Assembly (NCBI GenBank): GCA_028684095.1
Contig: JAQUGQ010000003.1
Location: forward strand, 68,979-123,634
Direction: 5' to 3'
Length of the DNA: 54,656 bases
Source: Clostridia bacterium
GTDB lineage: Bacteria; Bacillota; Clostridia; TANB77; CAG-465
Below the pieces are notes generated by a model, which searched no databases, was not told where the DNA came from, and was given only the letters and a program-made list of their open reading frames with translations. Each line of letters starts with the position of its first letter. Within the stretch, counting starts at the first letter, position 1. Of the stretch, positions 18,140 to 27,029 are shown piece after piece. Made by a program: the position numbers and the translations under genes.

Positions 18140-20515
18140 TTATTCTTGTTTGGCAGCTTGCTGCATACTGAATTTTATTTCTTGCCATTCTTCTTTAGAT
18201 ATTAATAATTGTCTTGGTTTACTTCCATCATAACCAGATATTAGTCCTCTTGCTTCCATTTGGTCAACTATTCTACCTGCTCTTGAATAACCAATTTTAA
18301 ATCTTCTTTGTAGCATTGAAGCAGATGCTTGTCCCATATCAATTACCATATCTATAGCATCATTTAGTATTGGATCAGATTCATCAACATTTTCACTATG
18401 TTCACTATCTTTACCTTTTGTTTTAATATTTGCTTTTTCTATACTTTCTATTATATCATCACTGTATACAGCTTCAGAATCTTTTTTAATAGTAGTTACA
18501 ATAGCCTCAATTTCCTTTTCAGAAATCCAAGTACCTTGTATTCTTTGTGGTTTATTAGCACCAACAGGAAAATATAGCATATCACCTTTTCCGAGTAATT
18601 TCTCTGCTCCAGCCATATCTAATATAGTTCTAGAATCAATTTGAGATGATACAGTAAATGCTATTCTAGATGGTATATTAGCTTTAATTATTCCTGTGAT
18701 AACATCAACAGAAGGTCTTTGAGTTGCTACAACTAAATGCATTCCTGCTGCTCTTGCCATTTGTGCTAATCTACAAATTGCATCTTCAACATCATTTGGG
18801 GCTACCATCATAAGATCTGCAAGTTCATCAATTATTATAACTATCTGAGGTAATTTTGCTGCATCTTTTTCTTTTTCTATTTCTGCATTATATCCTTTTA
18901 TATCTTTTACACCCTTTGAAGCAAATAAATTATATCTATTAATCATTTCTTGAACAGCCCAATTAAGTGCTCCAGCGGCTTTCTTAGGATCTGTTACAAC
19001 TGGTATCAACAAATGTGGTATTCCATTATATCCTGAAAGTTCTACCATTTTAGGATCTACTAAAATCATTTTTACATCACTAGGTTTTGATTTATATAAT
19101 ATTGAAACAATCAGTGAGTTGATACATACACTTTTACCAGAACCTGTTGCTCCTGCAATTAGCATATGTGGCATTTTTGCTATATCACCAATTACTATAT
19201 CCCCAGCTACATCTTTTCCTAAAGAATATGCAAGTGCCGAAGAACTATTTTTAAATTCTTTAGATTCAATTACTTCTCTTAAAAATACAGATTCTGGTTC
19301 AGGGTTTGGAACCTCAATACCAACTGCTGCTTTCCCTGGAATAGGAGCCTCTATTCTTATACTTTTTGCTGCCAAGTTAAGTGCTATATCGTCCGCTAAG
19401 TTAACTATCTTACTTACTTTAACACCAGTACTCGGAGATAATTCATATCTAGTTACAGTAGGTCCTTTTGTAATATTAGTAACTTTTGCATCAACACCAA
19501 AACTAGATAATGTTTTCTGAAGTTTTACAGCTGTAGAATGTATAGCTTTCTTATCAAAATTTTTATCTGCATTAGTATTTATACCCAAAAGGTTTATAGA
19601 TGGAAATACATAATTTTCTTCAAATGAAAGCTTTGCATGATCAAGTGTAAGAACTTCTTTAATACTTTTATCTTCTTTTTTTTCTATCTGTTTCTTGAAA
19701 AAGTCATCTCTTTGTTGCCTAGCCTGAGATTGCTCATCATTAATTTTTCCACCTAATTTATTGAAATCAAATTCAACTTGTTCAGTTTTATCTGTACTAA
19801 TATTTGTAAGTGCTCCACTATTCCCTTTTTCTTTCATCTTATCTTCTAATTGTTTTTGACTTATTTCTTGTTGTCTCATTTCTCTTTTACTTAATCCTGT
19901 ACTAGCATTTATTTCAAACTCATCTTTTCTAAATATCAAACTGAATATATTATATATACCATTAGCTAAAAATGCTAACATGTTATATATAATATATATA
20001 AGTTGTCTAAGTGACATATTTAAAAAATATAATGATGCTATTATAGCTATAGATGTAAGAATAATTCTACTACCTATTATACCCATTATTTTAACAGATG
20101 TTGCAGCTATTATTCCTCCAAATGTTCCAGCTAAGCTTGTACCAGATATACCATCATTAAAAGTATTACTACAAAATTTAAATACATTATCAAATAAAGT
20201 ATAATTTGATTCAGCAAATACATATATAACAGAAGATATAGTTATAGCAGATATAAGTCCTTTTAGTATTTCTTCAGTAATGTTTACTTTTTTATCTGAC
20301 ATTATAGAATAAATTCCAACTAACATTAAAACAGCTGGAATAATATATGATGCTACTCCCAAACTACCTTTTAAAATATTATTTATTATTTCTGATAATA
20401 CACCAATATTATCAAATGTTAGAAAAACAATAAAAATTAATGATACTACTACAAGTACTCCACCTAATAGATCGTTTTTTATTGTTTTTGTTTGTTTCTT
20501 TTTTTTTCTACCCAT
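18140..20515 (-). CDS. ftsK: DNA translocase FtsK/SpoIIIE
   Basis: A membrane-anchored DNA pump that clears chromosomes from the division or sporulation septum. The 791-residue protein has an N-terminal membrane domain (about residues 15-195, four or five helices), a Lys/Gln-rich linker, an FtsK alpha-beta motor with Walker A GATGSGKSVC and Walker B VIIIDELADLMM, and a C-terminal gamma winged-helix (MLQRRFKIGYSRAGRIVDQM) that reads orientation sequences. Whether it serves division, sporulation or both cannot be told from sequence alone. Confidence 0.96.
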   Translation of the reverse strand: MGRKKKKQTKTIKNDLLGGVLVVVSLIFIVFLTFDNIGVLSEIINNILKGSLGVASYIIPAVLMLVGIYSIMSDKKVNITEEILKGLISAITISSVIYVFAESNYTLFDNVFKFCSNTFNDGISGTSLAGTFGGIIAATSVKIMGIIGSRIILTSIAIIASLYFLNMSLRQLIYIIYNMLAFLANGIYNIFSLIFRKDEFEINASTGLSKREMRQQEISQKQLEDKMKEKGNSGALTNISTDKTEQVEFDFNKLGGKINDEQSQARQQRDDFFKKQIEKKEDKSIKEVLTLDHAKLSFEENYVFPSINLLGINTNADKNFDKKAIHSTAVKLQKTLSSFGVDAKVTNITKGPTVTRYELSPSTGVKVSKIVNLADDIALNLAAKSIRIEAPIPGKAAVGIEVPNPEPESVFLREVIESKEFKNSSSALAYSLGKDVAGDIVIGDIAKMPHMLIAGATGSGKSVCINSLIVSILYKSKPSDVKMILVDPKMVELSGYNGIPHLLIPVVTDPKKAAGALNWAVQEMINRYNLFASKGVKDIKGYNAEIEKEKDAAKLPQIVIIIDELADLMMVAPNDVEDAICRLAQMARAAGMHLVVATQRPSVDVITGIIKANIPSRIAFTVSSQIDSRTILDMAGAEKLLGKGDMLYFPVGANKPQRIQGTWISEKEIEAIVTTIKKDSEAVYSDDIIESIEKANIKTKGKDSEHSENVDESDPILNDAIDMVIDMGQASASMLQRRFKIGYSRAGRIVDQMEARGLISGYDGSKPRQLLISKEEWQEIKFSMQQAAKQE

Positions 20516-20544
20516 AGTATTTTATCAACCCATTTCCGTAGATA

Positions 20545-20982
20545 TTATTTTAATTCTTTTCTATTGTTATGTACAACTTGCATAGTTTCTCTTAAAACAT
20601 CTTCTACTTTTTCTAAAATAGCATCCGCATAATCACGTGTCCCACAAGATATTTCTTTAGAAATTTTATTAGCATTTTCAACTATTTCTTCTTTTTGCAT
20701 AATAGCTTGTTTAGTTATAACATGCTCATCAACCATTTGTATTATTTTATTTTCTGCATCTTTAAGTAATTCGTCAGACTCTTTTTGAGCATCATTTAAA
20801 ATATTCAATCTTTCATCTTTTATTCTTTTGGCTTGTTTTAACTCATCTGGAAGTTTCAGACGAATTTCTTCTAGAATATCACCTAACTCCTCTTTATCTA
20901 CCATAACCTTAGAAGAAAAAGGAACTTTAGAGCTATTTTCAACTAGTTCTTCTAAATTTTCCAATAATGTAAAAATTTCCAT
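20545..20982 (-). CDS. Coiled-coil protein of the rsmD neighbourhood
   Basis: A 145-residue, highly charged protein predicted to be almost entirely helical. The middle (KQAKRIKDERLNILNDAQKE and onward, about residues 48-115) is a long Lys/Glu/Ala coiled coil resembling ATP-synthase subunit-b-like or DivIVA-like stalks. Proteins of this sort often sit next to rsmD and are loosely labelled ATPase, but no nucleotide-binding motif is present. It lies six bases upstream of rsmD's stop-side neighbour and 29 bases after the ftsK start. Function unknown. Confidence 0.7.
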   Translation of the reverse strand: MEIFTLLENLEELVENSSKVPFSSKVMVDKEELGDILEEIRLKLPDELKQAKRIKDERLNILNDAQKESDELLKDAENKIIQMVDEHVITKQAIMQKEEIVENANKISKEISCGTRDYADAILEKVEDVLRETMQVVHNNRKELK

Positions 20983-20988
20983 AAAAAT

Positions 20989-21552
20989 TTACCTCCATTT
21001 ATATATTTTTATAACTACCCTGCCATAAAATTTTGTATTTATACATTCCAAATTTTCTATATTATCATATTTATTATCTAGAAAACTTTTATCAGATTCG
21101 TATACTACTATACCATCTTTTGTTAATACTTTACCTTTATTGTCTGAAATATATTGTAAAGATTTTATAGCATAATCACTATTATAAGGAGGATCAATAA
21201 ATATTACATCAAATAACATTTCATCCTGTGTTATCTTCTTCAAACATTTCAAATAATCTTTCATTGATATTTTAACATACTTTTCAGTATTAGTCAACTG
21301 TATATTAAATAATATTGTCGAAATAGCATTTTTTTCTCTATCATTAATAAGACAAAAACTAGCACCCCTACTTATCATTTCTAAAGCTAGACTTCCAGTA
21401 CCTGCAAATAAGTCTAAAACCTTAGCATCTTTAGTGTATGAAGACACCATAGAAAACACTGCTTCTTTAACTCTATCTAGCGTTGGTCTGGTTTTATCAG
21501 TTGTAGGACTTTTTAATTTTTTACCTTTCAAATTACCTGCTATTATTCTCAT
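20989..21552 (-). CDS. rsmD: 16S rRNA (guanine966-N2)-methyltransferase RsmD
   Basis: An SAM-dependent methyltransferase for G966 of 16S rRNA. The 187-residue protein opens with MRIIAGNLKGKKL and TRPTLDRVKEA, has the SAM-binding motif VLDLFAGTGSLALE and the catalytic motif DPPYNSD. coaD, the usual neighbour, is not seen here; instead the frameshifted nucleoside phosphorylase lies upstream. Confidence 0.95.
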   Translation of the reverse strand: MRIIAGNLKGKKLKSPTTDKTRPTLDRVKEAVFSMVSSYTKDAKVLDLFAGTGSLALEMISRGASFCLINDREKNAISTILFNIQLTNTEKYVKISMKDYLKCLKKITQDEMLFDVIFIDPPYNSDYAIKSLQYISDNKGKVLTKDGIVVYESDKSFLDNKYDNIENLECINTKFYGRVVIKIYKWR

Positions 21553-21560
21553 TTTAACTC

Positions 21561-22941
21561 CTAACTTATAATATCTAAAATTACTGGATTTGATTTCAGA
21601 ACATTAGCCATAGATTGTTCTATCTTATCAATATATATTGCATTAGTAATATATTCAAATGCATCATTAAACTTTTGTTTATCATTATATAATACAGTAA
21701 GTATTACATCACCTTTTTTAACTTTACTACCAACTTTTTTAGAAAACTCAAATCCTACACCATAATCAATCTTATCTTCTTTTTTATTTCTAGATCCACC
21801 TAATGCTACTAATGCTTCTCCAATTTTCTTACTATCTATACTTACTATATATCCATCTTTATCTGCATATATTTCTTTCATATATTTTACTTCGTCTAGT
21901 AAAACAGGCATATCTAAACTTAAATTCAGCCAATCCATGTATACTTTATGTATATGTCCGCCTTGTGATTTAATTAGTTCAATAAATTTATCGTATGCTT
22001 TTCTAGATGTTATACATTTCATAATTTCAAGTTTATTCTTTTCAATATCATCTTCAATTCCAGCCATTTTCATCATTTGAGCTGCTATCTCAAATACAAC
22101 TCCTTTTAATTCTTTATTTTCATAAAGTGCAAGTGCTGACTCATCAGCTAGTAAAAATGAAATTGCTTCTTTTATTTCTACAACATTACCAACACTCTTT
22201 CCAAGTGGTTGTTCCATCGATGTAATTATTGCTTTAGTTTCTACACCAGCTCTTTTACCTATATATACCATGGTTTTTGCAAGTTCTTTTGCACTTTTTA
22301 AATCTTGCATAAATGCTCCACTACCTACAGTCACATCTAGTACTATTTTATCAGCACCAGATGCCAATTTTTTACTCATTATAGAAGATGCAATCAAAGG
22401 AATTGATGATACAGTAGCTGTTACATCACGTAATGAATAAAGTTTCTTATCCGCAATTGCAATTTCACTACTTTGTGATATAAGACAAACACCTATATCT
22501 TGAACTTGCGCAATTGCTTCATCCAAAGGTTTATATAAATCATATCCTTTAATAGATTCTAATTTATCTGCTGTACCTCCAGTATATCCGAAGACCTTTA
22601 CCTGACATTTTGACAACTTTAACTCCAAGTGCTGCTACAATAGGAAGAACAAGTAATGTTACTTTATCTCCAACACCACCTGTAGAATGTTTATCTACTA
22701 TTATAGTACCATCTTCTTTAAGTACTGATAAATCTAACGTTTTAGCAGAATTTGCCATAGCTTTAGTTAAATAAAATAATTCATCACTTTCCATACCATT
22801 TAAATAAATAGCCATAAGCAAAGCTGACATTTGATAGTCAGGAATCTTTTCATTTACATATTCAGTTATAAAAAAATCAATTTCTTCTTTACTTAAAACC
22901 TTTTTATCTCTCTTTTTTTCAATAATATCATAAATTCTCAT
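21561..22941 (-). CDS. pdp: Pyrimidine-nucleoside phosphorylase, requiring a +1 frameshift at CGG
   Basis: Phosphorolysis of uridine/thymidine/deoxyuridine in pyrimidine salvage. The reading frame is in two parts. The first 117 residues (start 22941) include VDKHSTGGVGDKVTL and KMSGKGL. The expected next residues GYTGGTADKLES are in the +1 frame and continue to 21561. The switch is at 22590: codon 117 CTT is followed by C-GGA, so frame zero reads CGG. Skipping the C gives about 459 residues (family about 435), all motifs intact. In frame zero a TAA follows eight codons later. No other lesion is visible. Options are a programmed shift, a sequencing insertion, or a recent mutation. Confidence 0.88.
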
Positions 22942-22965
22942 AAATTACATCTCCTATAATCAATA

Positions 22966-24063
22966 CTAAAATTGTGTGTATAAATCAAAAATATCACTGT
23001 CAATACCATCACTAAAGTAGTTTTTATTCTTTTTATTAATATTTAAAGCTATTGCCATAGCATAGTATTTTTCCCAAACAATATTTGAATCTAACTCTTT
23101 GTTAGATATGTATGAAAATTCATTTAAATATTTTTTTAATGCTTTTAATTTACCCAAAAATTCCACTTCTGATTTGGATTTTTTATTAGCTCTTAATGAA
23201 TAAAATATAAGCCAGTAACTTAATAAATATACAGGAAATAACATTAGTAAGTTGCATTGCATAAACAGCACTAATATTACCAATTGAAATGCTAAATAAT
23301 GAATAAGTATAAATATTATAGGTATTCTATTTTTAGTAGCGGCAAAAATAATTGAATAAATCCCAGATGTAAAGCCAGCAAAACACAATGTTATTATACC
23401 AATCAATAAATTTGAAGATAAGAACATTATTGATATTAATATAAATATATATAATATTATTAGTAATTTTGTTATAGATTGACTTACAGTAATAATAGGT
23501 TCAAATAATTTTTCTTTTTCTTCTTTGATTTTTATTGTAAACTTATCTATAAATGATGTATTCTTACAATTTTTTATTTTATGATTTAAAATAATTAAAT
23601 TAGTTTCTTCATCTATAAAATCATTGAGCCATTTTACAAAATCTTTTTCACAACTTGGAAGTTTGATATTATTCTCTACATATTTTATATTATATGTTTG
23701 AATACCAACTGAATTAGTAGATTTTTCAAGTGAATATACTCCTTTATTTACCAAATTTAAAAACGTTGACCAAATGGTCTTTGATGATACTTTACCACTA
23801 TAAATATATTCAGCAATTTCAGTATCTAAATCATCTGGAATATCTCTAAAATATACGTGTTTTAAAGATATTTTATCTTTATCATAAATTAAAAATATAG
23901 TTATGTAAATGATTATTACAGCTACCAAAAAAGCAATACTTATATTATTAACAATAATTTCTCTTGAAATATTTTCAGTATTACCTATAGCATATATATA
24001 ACTAAATGAAACCATAAATAACATTAGTATCATTATAATAATAAATTTAAATTCAACTTTCAT
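22966..24063 (-). CDS. Membrane protein resembling the C-terminal half of DUF2207 proteins
   Basis: A protein of about 365 residues with an N-terminal membrane helix, a second helix near residues 38-56, a soluble domain (about 60-190) and four to five membrane helices (about 195-290), followed by a cytoplasmic tail. The segment DLDTEIAEYIYSGKVSSKTI and the tail LKALKKYLNEFSYISNKEL...VWEKYYAMAIALNI resemble the cytoplasmic domain of DUF2207 proteins, but the usual extracellular N-terminal domain is missing. The ATG at 24063 has AGGTGTG upstream; a longer TTG frame starts before this SD. Function unknown. Confidence 0.6.
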   Translation of the reverse strand: MKVEFKFIIIMILMLFMVSFSYIYAIGNTENISREIIVNNISIAFLVAVIIIYITIFLIYDKDKISLKHVYFRDIPDDLDTEIAEYIYSGKVSSKTIWSTFLNLVNKGVYSLEKSTNSVGIQTYNIKYVENNIKLPSCEKDFVKWLNDFIDEETNLIILNHKIKNCKNTSFIDKFTIKIKEEKEKLFEPIITVSQSITKLLIILYIFILISIMFLSSNLLIGIITLCFAGFTSGIYSIIFAATKNRIPIIFILIHYLAFQLVILVLFMQCNLLMLFPVYLLSYWLIFYSLRANKKSKSEVEFLGKLKALKKYLNEFSYISNKELDSNIVWEKYYAMAIALNINKKNKNYFSDGIDSDIFDLYTQF

Positions 24064-24172
24064 ATATTCACACCTAACTTTCAATAAACCATTTTATAAA
24101 AATATTTATACATTACCTTTTTATTTACCGATTATTTCTTCTAACATATTTAATTATATCTCCTAATTTATT

Positions 24173-24799
24173 TCATACAAAATGTTTGCAAAAGCTTGGT
24201 CTATGTATAGTGCATAATCCATATTTTTTTATAGCTTCAATATGTAGTTTTGTACCATATCCTTTATGTTTACTGAAATTATATTCTGGATATTCTTTAT
24301 CAAATTCTAACATCATTCTATCTCTTGTAACTTTTGCAACTATACTTGCTGCTGCTATTGATGCACTCTTACTATCCCCAGAAACTAAAGTTTTACTTTG
24401 GATATCAATATCTATATTTTGATTTCCATCTATAAGTACAAAGTCAGGTTTTATATTTAAATTATTTATAGCTTGTATCATAGCAAGTTTTGTAGCATTT
24501 AAAATATTAACTTTTTCTATTACATCTATATCAGAAATTCCAACAGCATATACTATATCTTTATTACTTACTATTTCTTCATATATTTTTTCTCTTTTCT
24601 TTTCTGATAGTTTTTTTGAATCATTTACACCTTCAATATATAGATTAGGTGGTAATATAACTGCCGCAGCTACAACTGGTCCACATAAAGGTCCACGACC
24701 TGCTTCATCTACACCTGCAATATTTAAGTAACCTAAGTTGATTAACTCTTGCTCATATATTAGCATATCTTTTATTCTTTGCTCTTCAATTATGTTCAT
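24173..24799 (-). CDS. rnhB: Ribonuclease HII
   Basis: Cleaves RNA in RNA-DNA hybrids and removes single ribonucleotides from DNA. The 208-residue protein has GVDEAGRGPLCGPVVAA with the Asp-Glu metal pair, VLIDGN with the third acidic residue, and GDSKSASIAAASIVAKVTRD. The C-terminus HRPSFCKHFV is normal. It starts one base after the SDR gene ends, so the two are tightly coupled. Confidence 0.96.
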   Translation of the reverse strand: MNIIEEQRIKDMLIYEQELINLGYLNIAGVDEAGRGPLCGPVVAAAVILPPNLYIEGVNDSKKLSEKKREKIYEEIVSNKDIVYAVGISDIDVIEKVNILNATKLAMIQAINNLNIKPDFVLIDGNQNIDIDIQSKTLVSGDSKSASIAAASIVAKVTRDRMMLEFDKEYPEYNFSKHKGYGTKLHIEAIKKYGLCTIHRPSFCKHFV

Positions 24800-25522
24800 T
24801 TATATACACATACCCCCATCTATTGTTATTACTTGTCCTGTAATATATCTTGCATTATCACTAGCTAAAAACACAGCCATTCCTGATATATCACTTGAAT
24901 TTCCTATTCTATTTAAAGGTATTTGCATTTTTAATTCATTTAAATCATCTTCACTTAAATTACCGATCATATCTGTTTCAATAACACCCGGAGCAATACT
25001 ATTAACTGTTATATTTGATAGTCCTAGTTCTTTAGCTAATGACTTAGTCATTCCAATAACACCTGCTTTTGATGTACTATAATGTACCTCACAAGAAGAA
25101 CCAGTTATTCCCCAAATAGAAGAAATGTTTATTATACTTCCATTTTTTTCTCTTATCATAGTTTTATTTAAAACTGACTTTGTAATATTAAATACACTTG
25201 TTAAATTAGTGTTTATCATATTTATAAATGTATCTTCTGATATATCAGTAAATAATGAATAATCACAAATACCAGCATTATTTACTAAACAATCTATTTT
25301 TCCGTATTTTGAAACTATTTGATCTATAACTATATCTATATCATGTTTTTTTGTTATATCTAACTGATATATATCAATATCTAAATTTTCTTTCATTTCT
25401 TTTGCTTCGTTTTCAGATTTATTATATGTTATACATACGTTATATCCTGCATTTTTAAAATCAATAGCAATTTGTTTTCCTATTCCTTTTGCTGCTCCTG
25501 TAATTAATACTGTTTTATTCAT
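24800..25522 (-). CDS. Short-chain dehydrogenase/reductase, FabG-like
   Basis: Classical SDR fold: NAD(P)-binding TGAAKGIG, NNAGI, active-site SSIWG with the Ser, Y-S-T-S-K with the catalytic Tyr and Lys, and the C-terminal ITGQVITIDGGM typical of 3-oxoacyl-ACP reductases. The lone position beside rnhB and a GGDEF protein, away from other fab genes, leaves the substrate open. I chose the ATG at 25522 because AAGGATGAG lies at normal spacing; an in-frame ATG at 25531 touches the SD. Confidence 0.85.
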   Translation of the reverse strand: MNKTVLITGAAKGIGKQIAIDFKNAGYNVCITYNKSENEAKEMKENLDIDIYQLDITKKHDIDIVIDQIVSKYGKIDCLVNNAGICDYSLFTDISEDTFINMINTNLTSVFNITKSVLNKTMIREKNGSIINISSIWGITGSSCEVHYSTSKAGVIGMTKSLAKELGLSNITVNSIAPGVIETDMIGNLSEDDLNELKMQIPLNRIGNSSDISGMAVFLASDNARYITGQVITIDGGMCI

Positions 25523-25527
25523 TATAC

Positions 25528-26982
25528 TCATCCTTTATACTGTAATTTTTTTATCATATTTTCAATGTTAATTTGTAGACTTGGATAATTTGTTAAAAAT
25601 TCTTCTAAACTACTACTGTCAACTTTTTTAAATAGATAATTGCCTTGTATTTTATCAGCCAAACCATTTAATGCATATTTTAGTTCATCTTCATTTTCTA
25701 TACAAATAACTGTAGTTAAATAGTCTAAATCTTTACAAATATTTATTATATCCATTAATACATTTTTATTAAAGTTAGATTTATTAGAAATATATCCTCT
25801 ATTTATCTTTATTTCATCTATTTTAAGCTCCTTAAATAATTTTAAGCTTTCATATCTTAGTTCAAGATTAGATATACAAATTGATACTCCTGCTTCTTTT
25901 AGTTTATCTATTAAATACTTATAACTTTCTAAAAATTTTACATTAATTTTATTTGTAAACTCTATCTGTATATGTCCTCTATTTAACTTGTATTCATTTA
26001 AAATATCATATAATCTATCTCCAAATTCATGTCTTTTAGCATGTGTATTTGATAGATTAATAGACATTTTAACATTCTTAAATCCGTTTAAATTCAAGTT
26101 ATCTAATCTTTCACATGATTTTTTCAAAACATATTCATCCAAATATATAACAATACCCATTTCTTCAGCTTGCTTTATAAAATATTCTGAATTTAATTTT
26201 CCAAGTACAGGATGATTCCAAAAAATCAATGTTTCTAAACAAATTTCATTTAAATTATTTAAGTTAATTCTAGGTTGAAATTCTATGTCAAATTCTCCGT
26301 TTTTTAATGCAGATTTTAAATCTATTTCCATTTTCTTCTTATTATTAAGTTGTGCTTTTAAAGCATCATTATGGAAATAATAACTATTTTTTCCGTTTTC
26401 TTTTATATGATACATAGCATCATCAGCATATGCCATAAGTTCATTACGTGTTATTCCATCAGTAGGATATATTGATATACCTAGACTATATTCAAGTACA
26501 ATTTTAGTGTTGTTTATTATAACAGGCTCTTTTAAGCCTTCCTTTAAAACATCTAATATCTTAGATATTTCTTCTATTGTATTAACTTTATCCATTATTA
26601 TAGCAAATTCATCTCCACCTAATCTATATGATATAGATGTAACAGGTAAATTTTTTTCTAACATATTTGAAAGCTCAATCAAAAGCAAATCTCCAGCATC
26701 ATGACCTAGTGTATCATTTACATGTTTAAAACCATCTAAGTCCATAAAACATACTGCAAATTTTTCTTTTTTAATTAAATGATCATCCATATCACTTAAA
26801 AATTTATGTCTATTTCCTTTTCCAGTAAGTGGATCAGTAAATGCTTGCTTTTTTATTTGCTTATTTTCTTTAATCTTATACAAAACAGAATATCTATATA
26901 ACACCATACCAATAAGAAGTACCGTTAAATATTCTATTAAACCAATCCAAATAGCTTTTACTAATTCTACATCTAAGTTCAT
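25528..26982 (-). CDS. GGDEF-EAL protein with intact GGDEF and degenerate EAL domain
   Basis: One N-terminal membrane helix (about residues 5-32), a GGDEF diguanylate cyclase domain (about 45-215) with intact active site RLGGDEF and no RxxD inhibitory site upstream, and an EAL domain (about 225-480). In the EAL domain the signature E-A-L is ETL (LETLIFW), the DDFGTG loop is missing around SNLELRYESL, and the EGVE segment reads CIENEDE, so phosphodiesterase activity is unlikely. The likely role is c-di-GMP synthesis with the EAL part as a sensor. The stop overlaps the SDR start region. Confidence 0.88.
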   Translation of the reverse strand: MNLDVELVKAIWIGLIEYLTVLLIGMVLYRYSVLYKIKENKQIKKQAFTDPLTGKGNRHKFLSDMDDHLIKKEKFAVCFMDLDGFKHVNDTLGHDAGDLLLIELSNMLEKNLPVTSISYRLGGDEFAIIMDKVNTIEEISKILDVLKEGLKEPVIINNTKIVLEYSLGISIYPTDGITRNELMAYADDAMYHIKENGKNSYYFHNDALKAQLNNKKKMEIDLKSALKNGEFDIEFQPRINLNNLNEICLETLIFWNHPVLGKLNSEYFIKQAEEMGIVIYLDEYVLKKSCERLDNLNLNGFKNVKMSINLSNTHAKRHEFGDRLYDILNEYKLNRGHIQIEFTNKINVKFLESYKYLIDKLKEAGVSICISNLELRYESLKLFKELKIDEIKINRGYISNKSNFNKNVLMDIINICKDLDYLTTVICIENEDELKYALNGLADKIQGNYLFKKVDSSSLEEFLTNYPSLQINIENMIKKLQYKG

Positions 26983-27029
26983 ATTTTTCTCCTTCTATTT
27001 CATTTTTAATTTAGTTTTTTAATTTATAA

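Noticed and set aside
22564-22941. A separate 125-residue gene and an independent 355-residue gene for the nucleoside phosphorylase
   Set aside because: Each is only part of one conserved enzyme and the junction lies inside the KMSGKGL-GYTGG motif, so they are annotated as one frameshifted gene.
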